Positions 37,901 to 62,551 of a stretch of DNA of 64,000 nt are shown piece after piece. This stretch comes from Apostichopus japonicus (taxonomy: Eukaryota; Echinodermata; Holothuroidea; Aspidochirotida; Stichopodidae), in the NCBI RefSeq assembly GCF_037975245.1, contig NC_092564.1, positions 24,115,984 through 24,179,983 of the forward strand, given 5' to 3'. The notes under the pieces are model-generated. The model searched no databases. It was not told the DNA's origin and saw only the letters and a program-made list of their open reading frames with translations. The position numbers and the translations under genes are program-made. Each line of letters begins with the position of its first letter. The stretch's first letter is position 1.

Positions 37901-40900
37901 GTGTTCGTGTTCGTCCCATATAGCCTCATAAAAGTCATCATATAGTGCACCGAAATCATTATGCTACACACACCAAGGGTTTCAACTCTTTCCTATATGC
38001 TTATCCATTCAGAACTTGACAAAATCATCGATCTAATTTAACCATTCTCTGGAAATTGTTTGGAGGAAAAGGTCCCAGCCATCTCGTATGGGATGACTTT
38101 GAAAGCCATATCAAACGATAACATGTTTGGAGGCTTGAACTTGTTTTTATGTAAATATTTTGTATACATGTTCACTCACCTGAACCAAACAGTTTAGCGA
38201 AGGGCGCCCTCTGTTACAGGCGCTCGTTTACAATACTATTCAGAAGTTGCGTTGTATTTGTATTGTTTTTCACCGAACATAACACCGCCCCTTCCGCCTA
38301 ATTCCTTGAAGAGTAGGCTGGCTCCGCAATTGCCCACACATTAAAGATTAAATTAAGCCGGAAAATCAGTCAAAGTGTGTTACCCCTGTTCAGCATTGGA
38401 CTTAAGACTTTTCTTCTTTTTCTATTTTGTTTCTATATGGCATTTTAAGACTTAAATTTAACGAAAATGAAGGGAAATCAAATATTGTTATATATAATGC
38501 CTCAGAGTGTGTTATTTCTCAATTGTTTATTTCACACTTATCATGCAGATGACGACTTTGGGTCATCGGGATCGAATCTATATGAAACTAACAGAAACAG
38601 AAATGACACGGGCAGTTCACTGGACTCCAGTAATGAAGCTTTCACTGGTAACCAAGGCAACCACACACCGAACGTTATCACCGTCGCGCAGCAGCTTCTC
38701 GGTAGCGTTGCCAACTTTGTCTCATCATCGTCGGAGTCGCTCGTCAATTCTCTGACGACAACCGTTCCTGGTTCGACGGCACAAAATAATTGGTCATTTT
38801 CGTCCGCCCCGATGACGTCAGTCCAAAATACGGCTATGGCGGTACAGTCACCACAGTTACACGCAGCTCTCACCATGAGCAGCCTACCTTCACCAAACGT
38901 CAGCTTACATGATGCTTACACAAGCTTAATCCATCAGCAAGGGATAACCAACTCAGACCAACAGCATAACCAGCAAACTAACTTCATACCGTTTTCAACA
39001 ACTGCTATACCAATAGGCATCCACACGAGTAACCTAACTATGAACGGCCAGCAGAACCAGATCGAAGTTAGCAACGTAAGAGGTGAGGCCAATCAGATTC
39101 AAAACGATCATACGTTGGGTATTAAAGATAACCCACGATCGCATATCATGATGAAAGTTAATGTTTGAGGTTTCAAACCCATTAAGTGGTGTTGCTAATT
39201 TCACATGTATTACGTATATTTTTGTTATAGCTCCCTTGGAATGCATGTTCTAACGCTGGAAATCACTTGCATGTGCGCATGCGTCCCTAAAACAGCTGCA
39301 TGATAGCTGCTTCTCCCAGCTGCACTAACCATTTTGTCCTGCTACCGGGTCTTCGAACATTTCTGATTTACCGCCCCCAATTTTATTCAGCTATAATTGA
39401 GGCATTTCTTGATAATTTATCATCACGGATGTGGCATTCTGTGACTCAAATGTTTGGAATAATAGGAGACCCTGAATAATGATTGGTTGACTTTATCAAA
39501 ATTAACACTGTACCTCTTGTCAGTATAACCTAGGAGGCTTCAGTGGTTTCATGAATTACTTTTCTAGTTTTAATCAGCAGCTCTTTAATGACGTTTGCCG
39601 ACCGGTCATCAATTAGGCATCGAAAATCGGCTTGTTTACATTTCATAAAAATTCTCTAAATGTAGATAAACCATGATACAATAGTATCCGTTATGGACTA
39701 TTGCACACTGCATGTAACTTTAGGTAGATTACCCCTCTTATGTTAATCTCAGACAAATGTTCAGTCTCAAGTCAGTGGCACAAGAGATATACACTCGCTA
39801 AATTACATTAGTAAGAGTTTAGAGTATAAAGGGATCATGTAACAGAAAATATTAACATATTTATTTGTAATGGGCATTGTGGAATATTTATGTAAGTATA
39901 GCAATCATGTGCCACCGGAAAATCCCCATAATGGTTATTTTTTGTTTTGTTTCTGTTGAAGGGTCACAAAGTACTGGGAAAGTCATTGTCGAAATGAATA
40001 AACAACCGAATGTCGTGAATGACATCAACATTACTCAACATCATCCCATGTCGTTGTCATTAGGTACCAATCAGGGCAACTTTATGAACTCGTCACTACC
40101 CACCGCTGCCACTGTAGCACCGCCAAATACACAGCTACTGCCAACCTCATCCACGCACCCACATGAGGAGGGTGATGTTGGGATGGCAATTCGAACCAGC
40201 GGTAACAGCGTTTCACCATCGGAGCAAGAAATTCATATCGGTATCACCGCAGATGGCAGTGACCAAGACGAAACGGACGACCCCGGTGAGAACAGAACAT
40301 TTCATGATTCGGAACTGCACTTGGGCAATGGTGTTTCTTCTGTGAGACCGATAATCCCAAACAATAATTTGCCTTAGTTAACAACAGACTATATTCCTAT
40401 AGGCTAACATGCATGCAATATAAAATTTCATTGTACAGAATATTTTCCCTGCCCCAATACTTTATTGCCTAGTCCCCTTCGCCCCTTCCTCATCTTCTTC
40501 CCCTCCCTTTCTCCCCACCCCTCCCTTTCTCCCTTTCTCCCTTTCCCGTCCCTTTCTTCCTTCCCCTCCCTCTTCTCCAGTCCCCCTTTCTCTTTCCCTT
40601 CCCTAAAGCGGTAAGCGTTTTCAGATGGCAAGTTCAGATAACGTCAGTAATGAGAAGCCTACTTGTTGTTATATCAAATAGAATCTATATCATGTGATTA
40701 AGAGTATATCAGAGAAATCATTGCTCTGTCATTGAGAGGCTCGCTTTCTGATTGTTTTTTTTCTTAATTAGGAAACGAAAACTCAAACCGTCGACAGAGT
40801 AAGAAGGGCAAGAGAAGAACAGTTCCGGTCGATGAGAAAGACGACCGATACTTCGAACGGAGGAAGAGAAACAACCAAGCTGCTAAGAGATCACGTGACG

Positions 40901-41079
40901 CAAGAAAGGTTAGGGAAGAGCACGTATCTCGGCGCGCTGACTTTTTAGAAAGAGAGAATGCGATATTGAAAGCACAGTTATCTACGCTAAGAGAAGAGGC
41001 GAACTCTCTCCGGCAATTGTTATCTCAAAGACCGGTCATGCCTGCGATGATAGCCAACCACGGACATCAGATGACATGA
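34903..41079 (+). CDS. PAR/CES-2-type bZIP transcription factor, four coding exons
   Basis: Exons 34903-35023, 38549-39082, 39962-40285 and 40772-41079 (stop TGA) join in phase with GT-AG borders and encode 428 residues. Exon 1 encodes an acidic start (MTDQEDNIYDSIDSLEC). Exons 2 and 3 encode Ser/Thr/Asn/Gln-rich sequence that resembles an activation or disordered region. Exon 4 holds the whole bZIP: KDDRYFERRKRNNQAAKRSR with DARK following (about 349-372), then a zipper with leucines at 385, 392, 399 and 406. The NNxAAKRSRDAR core plus a VPxDEKDDRY-like lead-in is diagnostic of the PAR family (HLF/TEF/DBP, and CES-2 in nematodes) as opposed to NFIL3, which has SREKR. Such factors act in the nucleus as dimers on TTACGTAA and often take part in circadian, metabolic and cell-death control. 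I did not see a classical proline/acid-rich PAR block next to the basic region, so a precise orthologue is not named. The protein has Tyr-Phe where vertebrate PAR proteins have Tyr-Trp before the basic region. Confidence 0.88.
35153..35162. promoter_or_regulatory. PAR/NFIL3 box GTTACGTAAA in intron 1 of the bZIP gene
   Basis: Contains the TTACGTAA core, 130 bases past the end of exon 1. It is the second of three such boxes within 750 bases. Confidence 0.45.
35481..35490. promoter_or_regulatory. PAR/NFIL3 bZIP box ATTACGTAAT in intron 1
   Basis: A perfect 10-base palindrome identical to the one at 34735. Its immediate flanks extend the symmetry (aattacgtaatt). Confidence 0.5.
35761..35809. 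repeat. Foldback hairpin, copy 2
   Basis: The left arm tgtttaaccagggagttgc (35761-35779) pairs with 35791-35809 at 17 of 19 positions, with an 11-base loop. The arms share aaccagggagttg with the hairpin at 1562-1598; loop and flanks differ. It lies in intron 1 of the bZIP gene. Confidence 0.75.
37417..37552 (-). CDS. Possible first coding exon of a minus-strand gene
   Basis: It opens with ATG at 37552 and encodes MTALASLWNFPYSLFDTEGS and a further 25 residues ending ALICA, then meets a good donor (GTAAAC) at 37416-37411 with one leftover base. The composition looks like real protein. It lies antisense inside intron 1 of the bZIP gene. It could be the 5' exon of the gene ending at 24465, or an unrelated nested gene. 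Confidence 0.4.
40441..40605. repeat. Polypyrimidine tract in the last bZIP intron
   Basis: A long stretch made almost only of C and T on the plus strand (ccctccctttctcccc-type words), purine on the other. It lies between exons 3 and 4 of the bZIP gene. Such tracts can form triplex DNA and can influence splicing. The Gly/Arg/Glu-rich open frame on the minus strand is a composition artefact. Confidence 0.75.
40772..41079 (+). CDS. bZIP domain exon
   Basis: The last coding exon carries the complete DNA-binding basic region and leucine zipper, followed by a short tail ending in the motif HGHQMT. The acceptor is a T-rich tract ending in TTAATTAG. The key basic residues N361, A363, A364, S367 and R368 (NxxAAxxSR) are all present, so DNA binding should be intact. 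Confidence 0.9.
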
Positions 41080-41902
41080 GGGATAATAAAAATCAGGGAC
41101 TCTAATATTACCCCTCTCCCTCCCTCCCCCGCCAGCCTCCCTCCCATCTCCCTGATGAGAGTAAGGCTGTGCAAGTGGCATACATCTCGAGTGGTGACAT
41201 ACTGCCATGTGGGGGACTATACGGAGGAAGTCAGTGACATGTTGATGCCAAGCAGCTATATATAGATCATAGAGATCTTGATGTTTCCAAATGATGTCAC
41301 GTGATTTGTTTCAGTTTTCGAAGGACGCAATATGTGTATGTTGGCTACGTTGCATCGTCTGGCGAGATGCATATCAAAGTTTTTGCACCTGGACAAAGTT
41401 CATTTTGAAAGTCTCATTTATAAAAACCAACATGCATGAAAACAAATTTGTGTCTGAAAGAGATACAATGAAGACGATTCATGAATACCGAGTGCGCAAG
41501 CGCAAACCAGAATCTTACCGGTGAGATTAACAAGAAGCCCACCTACAATTTTATTAAGAAATAAAGGAAGAAATAATTTGAAAATTCGCTTTGCAAGACT
41601 AACTATGATATTCTCGAAGAAAAAATTATTCTTCAGTTTACTTCCACTAGAAAGAGGTATATTGACCTAGTACGGTATGCATGTTTTGCGGTTCGACCAA
41701 TCAGATAACAGAAATTTGTGGCGTAGACACTTCCGGCATAGAAATTGTTTAAAAACCGTCAAGAGTGCAGTGGAAATGAAACATATCAAATGTGTGAATT
41801 TTGTTGTTAAATCGAATGCCAAAGTTGGTAAATTGATGTACAATTTTCTGTTTCATCGACACACATTGTAACAACGGGTGCGTGTATAATGAGCTATGGG
41901 TT

Positions 41903-41908
41903 AATAAA
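41903..41908 (+). terminator. Candidate poly(A) signal of the bZIP gene
   Basis: A canonical AATAAA about 820 bases after the stop codon. Another AATAAA lies near 41561. Either could be used. Confidence 0.4.
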
Positions 41909-41909
41909 A

Positions 41910-44087
41910 TTTATTGAACGTAAGTTTAACAAAAATTATTCAGTTCTTGGTAAGATTACTCTACTCAGTGCCATCATATGAACATGGTCATATTAGTAGG
42001 AAGCCAGGTTACCATGGCAATCAAAACATTTCGGAGAGAATAATTAATGAATAATGGTTCATTACCACCCACGAATATATCCGTTTGTTATGTTATTGGA
42101 GGCTTTCATTAATCAAACGTCGGCAACAATTTTGTGTGTTAATAAGGTCACTTCCTCAATACATCGTTTGCAATACACATTGTAGGAAAACAAGGAACAC
42201 GCAAAGTTTCCTGTGTTTACAGAAAAGCTCAAAGAATCGTTATTTTTGGTCCTGTTTGCAACCACTTTGTTGTTTTAAGTTTCGACGCTTTTCGTTATAC
42301 TACAGTTCCATAAAGTGCAGTCTTCACGTCCGATTTTATTCCAAGTACCGATGTTCTGTTTGCATGTGATTAACCTTTCAGTGTAAACAGTATACGAATG
42401 ACCAAATATAAGAATGACATGGAAATACTCATTAACGCCCTAAAATTATCCAAAGAACCCAAGGAATTTAATATGCATGGAATGCTCAATCCAAATGTAA
42501 TATTATGTACTAGATGAAATAATGTGTTTGAGGTTTTTGGTACAATTTCTCTCCCAAGCGTACACAGTTATTTTATAAACAGAACGACGGTGATTTTTTT
42601 GTTATATCCCTGAAATTGCTGGACCAGAGTCAAATCGCTTAGACTGTGATGTTAAAGCCGACAATGCTGAAAGATATTTGCATTGCCCTTGAATACTTTA
42701 CATGGTCCATTAGGGGTCCATGGGAGTACGGATAGTACGTGAAATAAAATGTGCTCGAAGAGAGAAGAGAACGAATAAGGCTGGGTACACGTCTGTGGGT
42801 TAACGTTACTAACACATTGAGTACGTAAGACCTTGTTATAAACCTATGAGCTGTTGTTCACAACTGTTATCAAGTGCTGCTCGATACTGTCACTATCTTA
42901 TTCTTTCGATTCTGGCAAATAAATGGATATATTCTGATCGATTAAGATAATATTGGTTGATTGATTGATTCTACTAATAAATTGATAGCGATTACGTTAA
43001 TTGAAGATTTATTGGTTCTAACATGCATTGAATCGATAAATATCACATTATTTGCATTTAATACTGACTCAATGAAGATCACGCTGTTTGGTTGATTGAT
43101 TGAGTCTTATATTGAATTGATAAAGATTATATTGATTGATTAATTTATTCTAAATAATAAATCCATACAATTCACGTTAGCTGATTTTAATATCGAATCT
43201 ATAAAGATCACGTTAGTGACTTTACATAAATGATTGACTCTAATATTATATCGATAAATATCACATTAATGACTCATAATACTTAATCGAAGTAAGATTA
43301 TATGTTGATGGATTGATTCCAATATAGAATCAATCAAGATAAAGTTGATTGGTTGTAATGTCGATTTTCGAAGTAAGAATCTGGGCCTTCACCTTCTTAC
43401 CGGAATATATCGTTCAATTGTGTTCTCGAAGAACTGGCAGAATTGCTGTTCCTAACTTTAAGGTCAAAGTTCATATGGTTATAACATAGGGGCGATGATG
43501 TAGTGTTACATGGCGACACGCTTTACATGCACAATAGATCTTTGCAATTATATAGTGGGGTACCTTGAAATACTATTTTCCATCTAACAAAAATAAAATA
43601 AAATTTTCAGTGTAAAAAAGAACAATGGATAAGTTTGCAAGGACGGAATCCACACGTCAAGTTCTCTGCTTTCAGTTTTCGTATTGCTATCATGTTGTTA
43701 TTTCAAATGATTATTTTCATTTAAATTGGTGCATATTTCTTCTCATTTGAATTTTGTTTTGCCTTATAAGACAAAAGAATTCGCTTTTTTTATTGTTATT
43801 TTTTTAATTATTATCCAACAGCCTGAAGTCAATAACATTTTGTTTCATTGATATACGTAACTTCCTGTAATGTGTGTGAGAATTTACCAAAGATAGCTTC
43901 TTTTATTCATTGTACAAATTCATCAATTGCAGCTATAAAACTTTCTGTTATACATTCACATCGATATATCTATATTTATTTTCCTTCTCCTTTTTCATTG
44001 TCTTGCAATTGTTATTTATATGCCAAATTGAAAGATCTGCTTTATTGGCTCCAATTATAGCACGCTATAGCTAGGAAAGTTTTTTTG
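41910..44087. other. Intergenic sequence with a decayed repeat
   Basis: No supported gene. The stretch 42940-43370 is listed as a repeat. An HNF4/RXR-type AGGTCAAAGTTCA lies at 43461-43473. Confidence 0.4.
42940..43370. repeat. Decayed tandem repeat with ttgattgattgattc and atcgataaagatcac words
   Basis: About seven diverged units of roughly 60 bases alternate a ttgattgatt block with a gaatcgataaagatcacgtt-like block. The copies differ widely, so it is an old array. Confidence 0.6.
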
Positions 44088-44097
44088 ATTACGTAAT
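44088..44097. promoter_or_regulatory. Isolated ATTACGTAAT box
   Basis: A fourth TTACGTAA palindrome, directly before the minisatellite at 44108. It is far from any gene start and may be chance. Confidence 0.25.
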
Positions 44098-44107
44098 CGA
44101 CCTGCTG

Positions 44108-44670
44108 AGAGATTGTAATCACTGGATTACATTGGGATTGTAAACACTAGATTACATTGGGTTTGTAATTACTAGATTACATTGAGGAATTGTCAACACT
44201 AGGTTGCATTGGGGGGTTGCAATCACTAGATTGCATTGAGAGATATCACTAGATTACATTGAGGGACTGTAATCACTTGATTACATTGATGGACTGCGTT
44301 TACTAGATTACATTGGGGGACTGTATTTACTAGATTACATTGGGGGACTGGAATCACCAGATTACACTGAAGCACTGTAATCACTTGATTACATTGGGAT
44401 AATAATCAGTAGATTACATTGCGGGATTGTAATCGCTAGAATACATTGAGGGACTGTAATCACTAGATTACACTGGTCCACTGTAATCACTTGATTGCAT
44501 TGATGAAGTGTATCACTAGATTACACTGGGGGGTAGTAATCACTAGATTACTTTGAGGGATTGTAATCACTAGATTACATTGAGGGACTGTTATCACCTG
44601 ATTATATCGAAGGACTGTAATCACTAGATTATATTGAGGATCTGTATTCATTAGAGTTTATTGAGGGACT
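44108..44670. repeat. 27-bp minisatellite, about 20 copies
   Basis: The unit reads approximately actgtaatcactagattac followed by attgagg. Copies differ by point changes and by short deletions. The word gattaca recurs in most units. Confidence 0.92.
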
Positions 44671-45367
44671 AATAATTCAATTACCATTATCATTATTGAG
44701 TAATGATATAGTAATATTTCATGACTTGGACAGAGTGACACCAATGCGGTAAAGGGTAACATGCATGATGGACTGTTCCCCCAAATATTGTTGCCTTAGA
44801 AACTCTCTAGCCACGGGAGTTACTAAACTTGGGCCATTTTCACACTCTCTGCAATGAACCCAGTTTACGAACTCAAGCATGTCACAGGTATAGAATAGTA
44901 AAATTGTAACAAAGCGCTAAATATAGATTACAAGTTGCAAAGCACACAAAGTTCGAAGAGCATTATTACTGAATGAACTCGTCGCCTGTTTATGCAATGA
45001 CGTAAAGTGATTAGCAATGACGTCATCAGATAGCGTTTGTTCACAGGGGGTCATCTATATAGGGAAGTTTGCTATTCATTTGGGACAACAGGTGAACCGA
45101 TTATTTAGCACCCTATTCTATAGACCAAATTATGCTCGTGTGACTGGTAATGGGCTTACCTAGATATGTACCCCCAATGCCCTATCGTATGGGTGAACTG
45201 CACTTTGGTAAAATATATGATCGTTCAAAGGAGTGTGTGGACACCCTCCGAAGTCGTCATCGGAAATCCCCTATTAACATACTATTAGTCTGTGGCAATC
45301 CAGCCCCTCCCCATATAATATGGTTTACAACTGGGCAATCATGTCCATTTTGTGGGGGAAATGAGTG

Positions 45368-45401
<34 letters not shown>

Positions 45402-47786
45402 TTCATCTGTGGTGTAGGACTAACACAAAGGCCAAATGTTCTAACCAAACCACCTGACACTTTTATGTTTCCTCCAAATGAATTAAAGAGCTATTCCAGA
45501 GAACTATAGATTCAACGACAAATACAAATCAATGAACTTGTTACTATGTCTGAAAGTGTTAGCCAAATTTTGAAGGGAAAAAAAAGTCTGTTAGTGATGA
45601 TTCTTGGACTTCTTTAGCCCTTTTTTCACTATACTACCTCGGGTTGTTTTCTGCCTTAGAAAAACAAACAAACAATAAGAACATCCCGAAAATGGAACCT
45701 GATGATAATGTTACTATCAACATGTAAATCGGGATTAAGAATTCATCAGGCAATGTACATTGTGTTTCGTCTTGTCTATACCTTTGCAGCTTACTTTGGC
45801 ACGCTATAACTTATATAAGAGTGGTAAAGTGGTGGTAAAGTTTAAGCAAACTTTGGTACCCTTACGTAAACGAAACTCATATCGAGTAGAAGTAACCATG
45901 GAGATTTGTAATGACGTCAGCACTTTAGTTGATACAAAGGATCGGAACGCTGAACTTCTATTTGTAAAATGAACCGCTCTTGTTTAAATAGTTCACTAAA
46001 GTATACACGACAAATAACGCTCTTAGATTTTCACGTATTTAATTGTGAGCAAAACTATATACTGTCAAAACAGCGTAAATTCTTGTATACCAGTTGACGT
46101 GTGCAATTATGGCTGTATTGTTGTGATTGAACCAATTAGTTCTACCACAGAAGAACTATGAACACGCATTGCCACGTCAAGGGACCGATAGAAGGGCAAT
46201 GAGAGGGGGGGGGGGGTGTCAGGATAGATAGTCCTGTGGAGTAGTCAAGAAGTAGGCCTACATGACTACTAAAGGAACCAACATTAACACTCCCCGTGGG
46301 CTTACCATCATACCGTACTATACAAAACAATAAAATATAATACAAATTGTCTATATATAAATGCCTTGTGGTGTAGAATGAACGCAAGATTCGATGGTAA
46401 AAGTGCCGTGCATGGTATGGTTCGGTGAACCGGGATGTTTTTGTGTATGGAGGGGATCCAGGGCAGTTTTGGAGTGGAATGTGTGTCCATAAGGTTTCCC
46501 AACTTCCCGTAACAAGGCACATTTGATATACCCACTATTTTGAGTTTTTTAGTCTTTGTCTTTCTTCTTCTAAGTTCTTCTTCTCTCTCTCTCTCTTTTA
46601 TCCCTCTATTTTTTCTTTATTTTTTTTGTCTAAACGTTAGATAAAAATACAACTCATTCGGTATTAAAGTATCTAAATAGTATGTGCCTCTCCTCCGTCC
46701 CAACACCCTTCAAGAACACCAACAAAATAAGAAAAATGCCGATCGGACAGTTTTTCAGCGAATGCGAGTCTGTGGTGCATGTTAGTGACTGCAGCTAACA
46801 GCGAGAAGGGGAAAAAACATATTCTGTTCTAGCAAGGTAGTGAAGTTTGTGTCGACTCGTGTGCTCAGTATATTCTGCAACTCTTGCTATTAAAAGGATA
46901 TTTTCAGAGGAAAATGATTTTTCACTAACTGAAAGAGATGTTTATTCTTATCATGTTCTTCAGCTAGCAATTCTTATGAATGCCGTTATCGAGATAATTA
47001 TAATTAAAATTGTCACAAATTGTACTATAAGTGAACTTGAAGCAATCAGACACGGACAACAAAATCTGTTCTGTTTTTCTTTATTTATCATTTTATTGTT
47101 TGATGTAGGAATCTTCACTAGGATACTTAGCATACGTTCAACTCTTCCATATGTCAAAAGAAAATTTCCTCTGAATTATCCTTTTAAGTAGATGAAAATG
47201 CCCTTGAGCTAATAACCGAAGCGTCTTATATCCGAATGAGCCTGCTACCCACTTCCTCCCCCAATCCACCCACCCACATATCACACTCACGTGTAGGCGT
47301 TTCCAAAAAAAAAAACTGGGAAAAAGGAAATAAATGCCATATAAACATATGTTTGACGCCGTGAAAGGTACAAGAAAGAATAAAACTCAGACAAAAAAAT
47401 TCATGTAGGGCCTTGCTTAGTCTAGTCTATATTCGGGGCATGGTCTAACAGGCTTTCATGTTAGGAACTGGACATTTGATGATATTTTGAGAGCTTTGTT
47501 GTGTTACTATCGTTATTTCTCAAAGTAGTGTGTTTTATGCACGTAGTCTTCTGCTGAAATATGCGCATAGACTATAAGTACGAGAACATTAGTAAGCGCG
47601 CTTTGTCTATATCATTGCGCGCCGCCTCATATAGGTTCGAAAAGCAGGCTGTTTTGAGCGCTGTCATGACGTCACACTTTCAAGCCGGTAATTACGTAGC
47701 CGCTTATTGACTTTTTGCAGTACTATTCGGCGGCCTAGGCTGATGACTACAATCAGCTGTACATATACATTCACATAGAGATACAT
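44671..47786. other. Intergenic sequence upstream of the R3H gene
   Basis: No supported coding gene. It contains an AT microsatellite at 45369-45399, three TGACGTCA-type CREs (near 45017, 45913 and 47668) and a CT tract near 46580. The CRE near 47668, followed by gccggtaattacgtagccgc, lies just upstream of the putative 5' exon of the R3H gene and may belong to its promoter. Confidence 0.4.
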
Positions 47787-47928
47787 GCTGTGGAAACTAG
47801 TGATCTATTACCTGCCTACGCACTGTGTGATTGGACCAACACGATCCTTCCCAAGCGCAAAATTCATCGAGATTGAGGAAAGATGTAACATTGACGACGG
47901 TGATCGGTTAAAGCTGTTGAAGAAAAAC
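47787..47928 (+). other. Candidate 5' UTR exon of the R3H gene
   Basis: A GC-richer block ends in the donor AAAAAC|GTAAGA at 47928/47929. If spliced to the acceptor before 49935, the frame opened by the ATG at 47787 runs the length of the exon but meets TGA three codons into the next exon. It would therefore be an upstream reading frame of about 50 codons, not the main start. Confidence 0.4.
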
Positions 47929-49974
47929 GTAAGAATGGTTTAGGGTGACGATTTATACATTTATTCGTTAGTACTGGCAAAGAATTGAAGGGTTGAAAAA
48001 CATAATTCAATGGAACAAGGCTAGGTTCCTCATTTACCAACGTTAGGATAGGGAAAATCCCTAACGTTATGCGATAGACACAATCCTGGTAAGTTACGTT
48101 TGTAACACTATGTTAGTGTGAAAGTCGCTTTAGCCTAGGCCTAAGATGCATTGACACTCAGTCATATAATAGGTTCCATTATTTGGTATAGTCAGCTGAT
48201 CCATGATGAATCATTATGGATCTTGTTGGCCAAGTGGGCCCGAGTTTGTACACAATCTAGCCTAGGCCTAAGGGCCACAACACTTTCAGGATGTACTGTA
48301 CCCAAACTCATGTGAAGTGGAATATTGTTTTAATATATGGTAGGCCTAAGCTTAGTTTAAGTTCTGCTGTGAATTGCCTGTCTGGTCATGTTGAAACATC
48401 CTATTACTAGAAGACAATGAACCTCTTTATACATGCATAGTACTAAGATTAAAAGCACAAATGTTCTTAGTTTTAGCTGGTTATGACCCTCACTCTGATT
48501 TTGATTTATGATTCCGTTTGATCCCGTAGCTTCTTGATTTCATTGAATTTTGATCCAGATACATGTATGCCAGAATTACGTAGCTCTGTACTTGTAAAGG
48601 TCTCCAGTCACAACCTGCACTAAGCAAGTTAAAATTTCCTTACTTCACGCATGCGCTAAAGTCTGCAATATCATTCCAAGATAGTGGCCTCAATATTCCA
48701 CAGAATGCAAAAAAAAGTTTCCTGGTTAGGCCCTACTGTTAACAAGATAGACTATAGTAGAATTATATGTTTTCATGGAAAAAAGTACCTACCTACTGTA
48801 CCGTTAGTATGAACACAATGCTTCTAATGTTTATCATTAGGTTACTGCAAAAGGTCCAAGTAGTAGGAATGTACAAAGAAATACAACTTGTTTATAGTTT
48901 CATTTTTAAGGTAACCCAGCTGGTTTCTGGTTAAGATTGCAATTATTTGCAATAAGTACTTCTCTAATTTTATTTTGGGGGAGAAATTTCTTCATTGCAA
49001 GGTCACAAGTATACATAGGGTTGCAGATGCATTTAAACTAGTTCTGAAGAGTACGCCCATCAATATTTCTTCGGTTCACTTCATCCAGCTGAGGATAGAT
49101 GATCAGCCAAATATTCAATAAGATCTTTGAAGTCATATTGTATGTGACAGAAACATTGGTAATCTGTAATCTCTTTTAGGGAAAATGTGGTGACCAACTC
49201 AATTAGGTAGCAAATTTATAGTCTGTATATCCTAGCTTCACTTCCAAGAAAGTGGAGTTACAAATGGAAAACAGTCATTTCTAAGTACCCCTACAACCAA
49301 TTCAAATGTCTGTGGGCTGTATCATTAGGACTTCCTTAATGGTGGTAGTCTTCACTGTGGTGCTGTCCAATATGATGAAATGTTTTTACAAAAGAATGAC
49401 CATATTGGAAAGCAGCTGGTCGCATTCATTTCACAATTTGCACAGTACAATGAATAATTAAATCAGGTATCGCATCACAAAATGCTATGCAAAATGGACA
49501 AATTACTACACAAGTGCGAAGATGTATATATATATATATATATATATAGCAGTTTCTTGTACACAAGAACCATAGTATTTATATGGGAACACTAAGAGCC
49601 TTCAAAACTATACAAACTTTAAGCACTAAATTTTTCCTGCAAAATGCTTGATTTTTATTTCTAATCAACTTCTGAGACAGTTTGCAATGATATATATCAT
49701 TCGTTCTCCACGCACCTGTCTGCACACAACCATCGCACTCCCTTATCGTGCCTAGAGCTGCTGATCATGATTCTGAAAGCGAACCTGGATCCATTGTACC
49801 CTATACCATTAATACCAATTAAAGTTGTTGCAATGATACCGGTGACTTTTTGGTCGTACAATGTCCCGTGAAATCATCACAAAATAAACGAAATGTTTAT
49901 TGCATTTCTGATTTCTCTTTCTTTTTTTCTCAGATGGATTGACCTCAGTTCCTTTTTACCATAGTTAAGTCACT

Positions 49975-62551
<12,577 letters not shown>

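Noticed and set aside
38467-38548. In-frame ATG and hydrophobic stretch ahead of bZIP exon 2
   Set aside because: It lies in the intron and ends at a proper acceptor; exon 1 at 34903 joins in phase and gives a normal acidic start. An alternative first exon is not excluded but is unsupported.
39877-39961. Hydrophobic leader in frame with bZIP exon 3
   Set aside because: Intronic sequence before the acceptor at 39960-39961; exon 2 joins exon 3 in phase.
45150-45509. 119-codon plus-strand frame containing a CxxC motif
   Set aside because: It runs into an AT microsatellite, has no splice sites in a sensible position and resembles no family I know.
46142-46535. Two overlapping minus-strand frames of 75 and 126 codons
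   Set aside because: They overlap in different frames, include a G-run-derived proline stretch and show no family signal.
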